Positions 1 to 6,021 of a stretch of DNA of 6,105 bases are shown in pieces. Positions within the stretch are counted from its first letter, which is position 1. Each line of letters starts with the position of its first letter. The stretch spans positions 15,219-21,323 of the forward strand of contig NYVQ01000004.1 in assembly GCA_002684695.1 (NCBI GenBank). The letters are read 5' to 3'. A program made the position numbers and the translations under genes. Below the pieces are notes generated by a model that made no database searches, was not told the origin of the DNA, and saw nothing but the letters and a program-made list of their open reading frames with translations. This stretch comes from SAR116 cluster bacterium (GTDB taxonomy: Bacteria; Pseudomonadota; Alphaproteobacteria; Puniceispirillales; GCA-002684695).

Positions 1-411
1 AGTTCCTCTCGAACATGCTGTTTTGAATAATAAAGGCTCCATAAAAGTTTGAGGCAAATCATTCATAAATGATGGAGAAGAAAGCAAATGTTCTGCTCGA
101 GAGTTTGGATGCTTACCCCAGCTTTTCATTCTTCCAAGTTCTTCACCCGCTAATGAGGTACAAAAAATATTTTCTCCCATCAAATCCTGCTCGGTAGCAT
201 GGAGATAAGCCTCTTTTTCTACATTTTTTCCTAAGTCCCTTAAAACTTCCATTGTTCTTTGGTTCGTTATGTGAGCTCTTGGAGTGTCAGCCAACCAGCT
301 GTAATTATTAATTAAAACATTATTTATTCCATAGGAACTTAATAAAGCAGCTGAAGACGATCCAGCAGGTCCAGTTCCAACAATTAATACATCAGTTTTA
401 ATTTCAGTCAT
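1..411 (-). CDS. FAD-dependent aromatic-ring monooxygenase, TfdB/phenol hydroxylase type (partial, C-terminus cut off)
   Basis: Likely a cytoplasmic single-component flavoprotein that adds a hydroxyl group to a phenolic ring using NAD(P)H and O2. Only the first 137 residues are present; family members are usually about 550-650 aa. Residues 7-17 (DVLIVGTGPAG) form the beta strand and GxGxxG loop that binds the ADP part of FAD. Residues 48-58 (TPRAHITNQRT) followed by MEVLRDLG are the conserved FAD-domain segment of this family. The stretch around 83-105 (LMGENIFCTSLAGEE, then GRMKSWG) closely resembles, from memory, 2,4-dichlorophenol 6-monooxygenase (TfdB). The ATG at 411 is preceded by GGAG with 6-nt spacing. 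It lies 84 nt downstream of a hydroxyquinol-type dioxygenase, which suggests it makes that enzyme's substrate, for example resorcinol to hydroxyquinol. The family is secure; the substrate is inferred, and a phenol or chlorophenol remains possible. Confidence 0.88.
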   Translation of the reverse strand, partial: MTEIKTDVLIVGTGPAGSSSAALLSSYGINNVLINNYSWLADTPRAHITNQRTMEVLRDLGKNVEKEAYLHATEQDLMGENIFCTSLAGEELGRMKSWGKHPNSRAEHLLSSPSFMNDLPQTFMEPLLFKTACSRGT

Positions 412-495
412 CTTTATCTCCAATTAACCAATAATATTTAATATAATATTCATACTTAAATATTTAAAAATTTAATAATTCAAAACAAGTTAAAT
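412..495 (-). other. AT-rich intergenic gap between dioxygenase and monooxygenase genes
   Basis: This 84-nt spacer is the longest non-coding stretch in the window. It is almost entirely A and T, with a 12-nt palindrome TTAAATATTTAA at 456-467. At its downstream end GGAG (418-421 on the plus strand reads ctcc) is the ribosome binding site of the monooxygenase. The other junctions here are at most about 50 nt, so a separate weak promoter or an mRNA processing site is possible. No -35/-10 pair with good spacing stands out from the AT background. I see no GC-rich hairpin that would terminate transcription after the dioxygenase, so readthrough is the simpler reading. Confidence 0.5.
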
Positions 496-1359
496 TTAAT
501 TTTTTTCTAAAACAAAATTAAATTCAAGTTCATAATACGGTGATTTAAAATCAAGTTCATTTGCTTTACTTTCATCATCAACTAGAACGTATTCACTTAT
601 TAAACTATCTTTTACTCCAAATACAGCATCCGAATCTAGATACTCACTCCCTTTAACAAACACATGAGTAACAACAGGCTTATATCCTGGCGCACTTACA
701 ATGTAATGCAAATGAGCAGGTCGATTAGGATGTCTCCCAGTTGCAAAAATCATTTCGCCAACTGGACCATCTGTTGGTATTGAATAAAACTTTGGTTTAA
801 CTGATCTAAACCAATACTTACCATCTTCAATAGTAGTAAATACACCTCTCAGATTCATTTCAGGTTGCACGTCAGGTTGCTGAATATCGTAAAAACCATC
901 CTCATTGGCCTGCCATACATCTATCTCTGCTCCATTAATTGGGTTTCCATCTGTGTCTTTAACTAAACCAAATATAAATGCTGGCTCTCCTTTACCATCA
1001 TAGTTTATATTTTCACCCATCTCTCTTTTTGGAGCATTCTGAACATGGAAAGGTCCTAATACTGTAGACTCAGTAGCTTCTAAAGTTTTACGATTATTGA
1101 TTGTATCAACAAGTGCTGAAATCCCTAATACATCAGATAAAAGAATAAATTCCTGTCTTTTATCATCACATTTCTGGCCTGTTTTAGTTAGATACTCTAT
1201 CATATACATCCACTCTTCTTGAGATGGTTCAACTTCTTTAATAAATTCATGAAGATGATTTATAGCGCTCTCCATTATTTGTTTAAGCCTTAAGTTTTTA
1301 CAGTTTTTATACTGTTGTTTTACAACTTCATTTGAATGCTCCTCAGAAAAATATTGCAT
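496..1359 (-). CDS. intradiol ring-cleavage dioxygenase, probable hydroxyquinol 1,2-dioxygenase
   Basis: A 287-aa cytoplasmic non-heme Fe(III) enzyme expected to cleave hydroxyquinol between its two adjacent hydroxyls, giving maleylacetate. Residues ~20-95 are the helical N-terminal dimerisation domain; ~97-285 are the beta-sandwich catalytic domain. Iron ligands appear as Y157 (GFYDIQ), Y192 (FYSIPTDGPVG), H216 and H218 (RPAHLH), with catalytic R213. The ATESTVLGPFH motif (95-105) is typical of hydroxyquinol enzymes rather than catechol ones. L73, D76, V100, G102, P103, F104, I194, P195, R213 and V246 match active-site residues I recall for the Nocardioides simplex enzyme; L101 replaces a Phe. 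The ATG is 1 nt after the livM-like stop, with AGGAG 6 nt upstream. Length is normal and the gene looks intact. A hydroxyquinol/catechol enzyme of mixed specificity is the alternative. Confidence 0.9.
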   Translation of the reverse strand: MQYFSEEHSNEVVKQQYKNCKNLRLKQIMESAINHLHEFIKEVEPSQEEWMYMIEYLTKTGQKCDDKRQEFILLSDVLGISALVDTINNRKTLEATESTVLGPFHVQNAPKREMGENINYDGKGEPAFIFGLVKDTDGNPINGAEIDVWQANEDGFYDIQQPDVQPEMNLRGVFTTIEDGKYWFRSVKPKFYSIPTDGPVGEMIFATGRHPNRPAHLHYIVSAPGYKPVVTHVFVKGSEYLDSDAVFGVKDSLISEYVLVDDESKANELDFKSPYYELEFNFVLEKN

Positions 1360-1360
1360 G

Positions 1361-2377
1361 TCACTCTCCTTTAAATTTTGTTAATTTTCTACTCAGTGGG
1401 AATAATTCAATCTTGAAAGTATTACTGATATAACCCCAAATACCTTTTGGAGCTTTAATCATTACAAAAATAGCTACAAAACCTAACATAATTAAGTATA
1501 TCGATCCCAAGTCAGAAAGTGTCTCTCTTAAAACAAAAAAGACTAATACACCTATTATAGGCCCCTCTATTGTTCCTATCCCACCTATTACAACGATGAA
1601 TATTACAAATGCGGTCCAGTCATTAACGTTGAAAGCTGCATCAGGTGAAATTCTTAATTTTTGTAAGAAAATTAAAGCTCCAATAACTGTCGTTAATCCA
1701 GATGTTACAATATAAACAAATAACTTTGATTTAGTTATATTTATACCTAAGCTTTCTGAAGCTAGTTCGTTATCTCTTATAGCAATTAAGGCAATGCCTC
1801 TTCGAGATCTAAGAATAAAGTATACTGACAATAAAATAAAAACTGTTAGGGAAAGTATCATCCAGTATATTAAGGATTCTCTCATCGCTTTACTTGAGGC
1901 TATGGATTTGACTATTGCAACTGGTAAACTTGAACCTGAACCACCTCCTAGGGATTGAATTTGTGCAAAAGACAGCCGAAATACTTCAGCAACTACCCAA
2001 GTCCCTATTGCAAAATATGCACCTCTAAGCCTGAAAATTAAAAAAGCGATTGGGAAACTTATCAAGGCACCAAATAGACCTGTAATTGGAATAGCAATTA
2101 AAGGGTTTAAACCTGAAAAAATAGTTAATGCAAAAAGCATGTAGCCACCGAAACCAACAAAAGCTTGCTGACCAACTGAAACTAGGCCACAATATCCAGC
2201 TAACAAGTTCCAAAGACTTGCTAAAGATAGATAAAGAAAAATTTCACTCATTAATCTAACGTCTGCTCTTCCTGCCCACCATGGCGCTAAGAATAAACAA
2301 ATGATAATCAATAGAGCAATCATCGAACTGAACTTACTAGCATTTGAGGATTGAATAACTTTGTATTGTGTTTTCAT
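1361..2377 (-). CDS. ABC importer inner-membrane permease, LivM-like
   Basis: A 338-aa integral membrane subunit of a branched-chain amino acid/aromatic type (HAAT) ABC importer. It would pair with the LivH-like subunit to form the channel. Hydrophobic helices run from about residue 18 to 305, roughly 8-10 spans. Family landmarks are GYCGLVSVGQQAF (61-73), RLRGAYFAIGT (116-126), AIRDNELASESLGI (199-212, the cytoplasmic loop expected to contact the ATPases) and VIGGIGTIEGPIIG (263-276), then APKGIWG (309-315). A short charged tail of ~25 residues follows. The start overlaps the preceding stop (TAATG), with AGGA 10 nt upstream, and the dioxygenase follows after 1 nt. The family is clear. Substrate is not determined by this subunit; the neighbouring ring-cleavage gene suggests an aromatic compound rather than Leu/Ile/Val. 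Confidence 0.92.
   Translation of the reverse strand: MKTQYKVIQSSNASKFSSMIALLIIICLFLAPWWAGRADVRLMSEIFLYLSLASLWNLLAGYCGLVSVGQQAFVGFGGYMLFALTIFSGLNPLIAIPITGLFGALISFPIAFLIFRLRGAYFAIGTWVVAEVFRLSFAQIQSLGGGSGSSLPVAIVKSIASSKAMRESLIYWMILSLTVFILLSVYFILRSRRGIALIAIRDNELASESLGINITKSKLFVYIVTSGLTTVIGALIFLQKLRISPDAAFNVNDWTAFVIFIVVIGGIGTIEGPIIGVLVFFVLRETLSDLGSIYLIMLGFVAIFVMIKAPKGIWGYISNTFKIELFPLSRKLTKFKGE
1366..1370 (-). promoter_or_regulatory. ribosome binding site of the dioxygenase, inside the end of the livM-like gene
   Basis: AGGAG on the minus strand sits 6 nt before the dioxygenase ATG at 1359. It overlaps the last sense codons (Lys-Gly-Glu) of the preceding permease gene, whose TGA ends 1 nt before the ATG. 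The strong site with this junction (TGA-C-ATG) points to translational coupling and fixes the dioxygenase start. Confidence 0.8.
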
Positions 2378-3243
2378 TAACCATCCATCCTATGGAACAG
2401 ACCTTTGGGCCTAACAGCTAACACAACTAGAAAAGCAATGTGCCCTGCAAGAATTTGCCAACCTGGATTAATTTTTGCACCAATATTTTGACTTACTCCT
2501 AAAATAATTCCGCCTATTAGAGTTCCCCATAAATTACCAAGTCCTCCAATTATTACAGCTTCAAATCCAAAAATTAGTCTGCCTGGTCCAGCAGCTGGAT
2601 CAAAACTTGTTCTAACCCCAAGAAAAATTCCAGCAATAGCAACCACAACCATTGAGATAGCCATAGCTAACCCAAAAATATGATTTTTACTAAGACCCAT
2701 AAGTTGAGCTATTTCTTGATCATCTGATGTTGCACGAAATGCTCTGCCCAACGAGGTTTTATAAAAAATAAATTGTAATATTCCAATAATTAATATGGAA
2801 ATAATAAACATTATTAGAGGATACCATCCTATGTTTAGACCGCCAGGCAAACTTAAACTTGCAACTTCAATGTTCCCAGCATTCATTTTTTGAGGATCAG
2901 CAGTATATAATTCTAGAAGACTATTTTGAATAATCACTGAAAGACCAAATGTTACAAGTAAAGGGGGAAGGATATCATTACCTAAAGTTTTGTTTAATAT
3001 TCCTCTTTGAAGAAGGTATCCCAAAATTGCCATTGCAGGTATCACAATTATTAAACTTAGAAATGGATTTAAATCTAAACTCGTAGATACTGTTAAACCT
3101 AAAAAAGCAGATAATATTATAAGATCACCATGTGCAATGTTAACGAGTCTCATCACACCAAATATCAGAGATAGACCAGCTGCAAATAAAGCGTATAGAC
3201 CTCCTACCAAAACACCTTGAATAATTGAATTAACCCAATCCAT
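2377..3243 (-). CDS. ABC importer inner-membrane permease, LivH-like
   Basis: A 288-aa integral membrane permease, the partner of the LivM-like protein. Landmarks are the N-terminal segment GLYALFAAGLSLIFG (15-29) leading into NIAHGD (35-40), the cytoplasmic coupling loop LGRAFRATSDDQEIAQLMG (165-183), FEAVIIGGLGNLWGTLIGG (227-245) and the terminal VRPKGLF (277-283). About eight hydrophobic spans are visible, and the length is usual for LivH. The ATG at 3243 follows two consecutive in-frame stops of the preceding ATPase gene (TAA-TAG-ATG) and has no clear Shine-Dalgarno sequence, so translation probably relies on ribosomes arriving from upstream. Its stop overlaps the LivM-like ATG by one base. 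The family assignment is firm; the transported compound is unknown. Confidence 0.93.
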   Translation of the reverse strand: MDWVNSIIQGVLVGGLYALFAAGLSLIFGVMRLVNIAHGDLIILSAFLGLTVSTSLDLNPFLSLIIVIPAMAILGYLLQRGILNKTLGNDILPPLLVTFGLSVIIQNSLLELYTADPQKMNAGNIEVASLSLPGGLNIGWYPLIMFIISILIIGILQFIFYKTSLGRAFRATSDDQEIAQLMGLSKNHIFGLAMAISMVVVAIAGIFLGVRTSFDPAAGPGRLIFGFEAVIIGGLGNLWGTLIGGIILGVSQNIGAKINPGWQILAGHIAFLVVLAVRPKGLFHRMDG

Positions 3244-3246
3244 CTA

Positions 3247-3951
3247 TTACATACCAAAATAAGCTTTGCTTATTTCCTCTCTAGTCAATTTTTTTGATCC
3301 ACCCGTAAGAGCAATTCTCCCCTCTTGCAAACAATACACTCGATCTGAAATTTCTATAGCTTTATTAATGTCCTGTTCAACAACTATGGCACTCATTCCA
3401 TCTTTAATAACCAATGGTAAGTTTTGATAAATATTTTTTATAATTATTGGAGCCAATCCTAAACTAATTTCATCAAATAATATTACTTCTGGATTTGACA
3501 TTAATGCTCTTCCTATTGCAGCCATTTGTTGTTGGCCACCTGACAGCAAGTTACTAGGTATATTTTTCTTATCATATAAATCTGGAAAAAATTCATAAAC
3601 TGAACTCAATTTCCAAGGTCCACTTCTTTTTGTTTGACTGCCGATTAAAAGATTTTCTTCAACTGTTAAAGAAGGGAATAATTTTCTACCCTCTGGAACC
3701 ATTGCTATACCTTTTTGAGCTATCTCATCAGCCCTAAGATTTTTAATTGATAAACCATTAAAATTTATTTCATTATCTACTTTATCTATTAGACCTGTTA
3801 CAGACCTCATAAAAGTTGATTTTCCTGCACCATTAGCTCCAATTATTGAGACTATTTCCCCTTCAAATAAATCAATTGAAACCTCAAAAAGAGCTTGAAA
3901 ATCACCATAAAAAGCATTTAGTTTCTTCGTTTCTAAAATTTTTCTAGGCAT
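3247..3951 (-). CDS. ABC importer ATP-binding protein, LivF-like
   Basis: A 234-aa cytoplasmic ATPase, one of the two nucleotide-binding subunits powering the importer. Numbered from the ATG at 3951: Walker A GANGAGKST 38-46, signature LSGGQQQ 136-142, Walker B VILFDE 156-161. The Q-loop position is Glu (VPEGR, E87) and the H-loop position is Gln (VVEQD, Q193); both substitutions are usual for LivF, which separates it from its LivG-like neighbour. A TTG at 3960 would add three residues (237 aa), but the AGGA lies only 1 nt from it and 10 nt from the ATG, so I prefer 3951. With that start the gene overlaps the preceding livG-like stop by 8 nt (ATGCCTAG), which suggests coupled, equal expression of the two ATPases. 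Confidence 0.92.
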   Translation of the reverse strand: MPRKILETKKLNAFYGDFQALFEVSIDLFEGEIVSIIGANGAGKSTFMRSVTGLIDKVDNEINFNGLSIKNLRADEIAQKGIAMVPEGRKLFPSLTVEENLLIGSQTKRSGPWKLSSVYEFFPDLYDKKNIPSNLLSGGQQQMAAIGRALMSNPEVILFDEISLGLAPIIIKNIYQNLPLVIKDGMSAIVVEQDINKAIEISDRVYCLQEGRIALTGGSKKLTREEISKAYFGM

Positions 3952-4672
3952 CTGCTTCAATTCCTATATATATCTCTTTCACTTCTTTGCTTGACATTAT
4001 TTTTTTTGGATTTCCGTCAGCTATTTTTGCTCCAAAATTAATTACAATCAATCTATCAACAACAGAGAGTAAAGCGTGGACAATATGCTCTATCCAAATA
4101 ATAGTAATACCTGTTGATTTAATTTTATTTATTGTTTTTATTAAGGACTGGCATTCAGTCTCGGTTAACCCACCAGCGATTTCATCCAACAACAAAATGT
4201 TTGGTTTCGCACAAAGCGCTCTTGCTAACTCAAGTCTTTTTCTTTCAAGTAAAGTTAATGTATTAGCTATTTGATTGGCTTTAGTTAATAAACCAGTTTG
4301 TTCAAGAATTTCTATACATAATTCATTTGCTTTTTTTGTATCAAGACGGGCACCATGAGCTGCTGCAACAAAGGCATTCTCAAAAACACTTAGACCACCG
4401 AATGGTTGTGGTATTTGGAATGATCGGGAAATCCCTTTGTGGCATCGATCAGATGGATTTAAATGATCAATACTTGCACCTTTATAAAATATACTTCCAT
4501 TATCCTGAGAAATAGTGCCTGTAATTAAATTAAATAATGAAGTTTTACCAGCTCCATTGGGCCCAATAATACCTACAGATTCACTCTCTAAAATATTAAA
4601 ATTTAGTTTGTCTGCAACACTAACAGCACCAAATGATTTACATAAATTTTTAGTTTCAAGAATATTTTGCAT
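3944..4672 (-). CDS. ABC importer ATP-binding protein, LivG-like, with divergent signature motif
   Basis: A 242-aa cytoplasmic ATPase, partner of the LivF-like subunit. Walker A is GPNGAGKTS (37-45), the Q-loop is SFQIPQPF with Q86, Walker B is ILLLDE (159-164) and the switch histidine is H196 (IWIEH). The position of the ABC signature reads LTLLERKRLELARAL (139-153) instead of the usual LSxGQ, so the Ser and both Gly/Gln signature residues are missing. From memory, a LivG subgroup carries LTLLDRKRLELARAL, so this is probably a lineage feature rather than decay; everything else is intact. The ATG follows a strong hairpin by 8 nt and has no visible Shine-Dalgarno sequence. Its stop overlaps the next gene. 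Family sure; the effect of the signature change is unknown. Confidence 0.91.
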   Translation of the reverse strand: MQNILETKNLCKSFGAVSVADKLNFNILESESVGIIGPNGAGKTSLFNLITGTISQDNGSIFYKGASIDHLNPSDRCHKGISRSFQIPQPFGGLSVFENAFVAAAHGARLDTKKANELCIEILEQTGLLTKANQIANTLTLLERKRLELARALCAKPNILLLDEIAGGLTETECQSLIKTINKIKSTGITIIWIEHIVHALLSVVDRLIVINFGAKIADGNPKKIMSSKEVKEIYIGIEADA

Positions 4673-4680
4673 GTTTTTAA

Positions 4681-4713
4681 AATACCAGCTTAATTATAAA
4701 TTAAGCTGGTATT
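4681..4713 (-). terminator. perfect intra-operon hairpin between binding-protein and importer genes
   Basis: Arms 4681-4695 and 4699-4713 are exact 15-base inverted repeats (AATACCAGCTTAATT with its complement) around a 3-nt loop; a G-U and an A-U pair could extend the stem to 17 bp. On the transcribed minus strand it begins 7 nt after the binding-protein stop codon. The only U-run after it is UUUU, partly in the stem, followed by AAAAAC and the livG-like ATG. A weak tail argues for partial termination or 3'-end protection of the binding-protein message rather than a full stop. Such hairpins are known after binding-protein genes in importer operons, where binding protein is needed in excess. 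The plus-strand tail (CTTATTTTT) is richer in T, but no gene is read that way here. Confidence 0.75.
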
Positions 4714-4720
4714 CTTATTT

Positions 4721-6004
4721 TTAAAGAAGTTGTAAGCTTCCGTTTGTTGGGATAGCAGGAGCATGAGAATTGTTGGTTATTTTTAATTCTAATCCATCAT
4801 TACCTTTTTGCCATTGACCTGATACTAAAGGCGTTTTTGATACATTCTTAACTGGACCATTTGACCAATTAACTTGTCCTACCATTGTAGATAAATTTGT
4901 AGAACTTATAGAAGCCATTACTGCCGAAACATCATCTAAGTCTGCACATCTTTGAATTACATCTGCAGTAACCTCAAACAAAGCATGTTGGAAACCTAAT
5001 CCTTGGTTCCATTTTCTTCCAGTGCTTGAAACATAATCATTACCAAGTTCTTTCGCTTTTGTTCCTGTTAAACTGCTTGAAAATGGATGGTCCGGAGTCC
5101 ACCATATTTCAGATGTTAATCCATTTCCTCTATTACCTAAAGAATTTATAAATGATGGAAAGAGAAGAGCTTTTCCAATTGTAACAACTTTTGGGTTAAA
5201 TCCTTGTTGAGCCGCTTGTGCCCAAAAGGTTCCAAAATCTGGTGGTATCATCACTCCAGTAACAATTTCACAACCAGCTTCTTTATATGCATTTATTTGG
5301 GCTGAAAAATCATCCGATAGCGGTTGATAATGATCTGGGTGTACTAAATTATAGCCCATCTCAGAAAGTGGCTTTGGTAATCCTAATTCTGGATGCCCCC
5401 ATGCATTTCCATCAGCATCATTTGGAAAAAGTCCACCAACATTTTTTGCCACACCACTTGAACCCCATAAGTCAGTAAAAACAGCAATAATATCTTCAAG
5501 ACCCCAGAAAAAATGATATGTATAATCAAATCCTTTTGCAGGATTCCCATTTCTTCCAAAGAAGTACGGTTGCCAAGGGCAATTAGTAGTGATACATGGC
5601 ACTTCGTTTATCTCGGCCTGATCAGCTACAGGGTTGGTAGTGTCGGGTGTGGCTTGAGCTAATATTATGTCAACCTCATCACGTAAAATTAAATCACTTG
5701 CTACCTCTGCCGCACGATTTGGATTAGACTGAGAGTCCTTTGAAATAATTTCAACCTCATAAGTCTTTCCATTATTTGATAGCCCAGCACTAAAAACTTT
5801 TTGAATAGCGCTAACAACATAGTCATCAGCTTCAGCAAAGCCTCCTAACGGACCTGTCTTAGGACTGACAAAACCCACTTTTAGTTTTGGATTTGCAGCA
5901 TATGCTCTAGTCACTGAAAGTATTGCTGGTGTTGCTAAAGCTGCCCCACCTCCAATTAAGATTTTTCTCCTAGAAAAATCTTTTCTTAGTTTATTTAACT
6001 TCAT
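4721..6004 (-). CDS. periplasmic substrate-binding protein of the Liv-type ABC importer, Tat-exported
   Basis: A 427-aa type I periplasmic binding protein (Peripla_BP_6/LivJ-like) that would capture the substrate and deliver it to the LivHM-like permease. The N-terminus is a Tat signal: SRRKIL (11-16, twin arginines R12 R13), a hydrophobic stretch 17-31, and a likely cleavage after AYA (34-36). Mature residues begin near KVGFVSPKTGPLGGF (42-56), the usual first strand and ligand loop. The mature protein, about 391 aa, is longer than E. coli LivJ and has ten tryptophans, including a WW pair at 301-302. The start is set by GGAGGG just before the ATG at 6004; an in-frame ATG at 6016 has no such site. 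The gene is first in the importer block, followed by a hairpin. An aromatic ligand is inferred from the downstream ring-cleavage genes; an amino acid or amide ligand cannot be excluded. Confidence 0.93.
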   Translation of the reverse strand: MKLNKLRKDFSRRKILIGGGAALATPAILSVTRAYAANPKLKVGFVSPKTGPLGGFAEADDYVVSAIQKVFSAGLSNNGKTYEVEIISKDSQSNPNRAAEVASDLILRDEVDIILAQATPDTTNPVADQAEINEVPCITTNCPWQPYFFGRNGNPAKGFDYTYHFFWGLEDIIAVFTDLWGSSGVAKNVGGLFPNDADGNAWGHPELGLPKPLSEMGYNLVHPDHYQPLSDDFSAQINAYKEAGCEIVTGVMIPPDFGTFWAQAAQQGFNPKVVTIGKALLFPSFINSLGNRGNGLTSEIWWTPDHPFSSSLTGTKAKELGNDYVSSTGRKWNQGLGFQHALFEVTADVIQRCADLDDVSAVMASISSTNLSTMVGQVNWSNGPVKNVSKTPLVSGQWQKGNDGLELKITNNSHAPAIPTNGSLQLL

Positions 6005-6008
6005 TGTT

Positions 6009-6014
6009 CCCTCC
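6009..6014 (-). promoter_or_regulatory. strong Shine-Dalgarno site of the binding-protein gene
   Basis: GGAGGG on the minus strand lies 4 nt before the ATG at 6004, the best ribosome binding site in the window. It decides the start: the upstream in-frame ATG at 6016 overlaps this site (ATGGAGGG) and lacks its own. A strong site suits a protein needed in excess over the membrane subunits. Confidence 0.8.
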
Positions 6015-6021
6015 ATGTTGG

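Noticed and set aside
456..467. Palindrome TTAAATATTTAA as an operator
   Set aside because: In a nearly pure A/T spacer such palindromes arise readily by chance, and there is no second copy or GC-containing half-site to support a regulator.
2025..2213. Minus-strand open frame in another phase inside the LivM-like gene
   Set aside because: It overlaps conserved permease coding fully, and its Trp/Phe/Cys-rich translation is typical of a shifted frame through membrane helices.
3952..3960. TTG at 3960 as the start of the LivF-like gene
   Set aside because: The AGGA is only 1 nt away, too close to work, while the ATG at 3951 has usable spacing and a typical LivF length. It remains possible but is less likely.
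3987..4724. Three plus-strand open frames (3987-4274, 4327-4515, 4515-4724) antisense to the LivG-like gene
   Set aside because: They lie opposite a clearly conserved ABC ATPase, have no family resemblance, and one runs through the hairpin. They are by-products of codon use on the other strand.
5287..5478. Plus-strand open frame inside the binding-protein gene
   Set aside because: It is antisense to a well-supported gene; its His-rich translation reflects Gly/Trp/Asp-rich coding on the other strand.
6005..6016. Upstream in-frame ATG at 6016 as the start of the binding-protein gene
   Set aside because: It overlaps the GGAGGG site that serves the ATG at 6004 and has no ribosome site of its own; the 6004 start also gives a normal Tat N-terminus.
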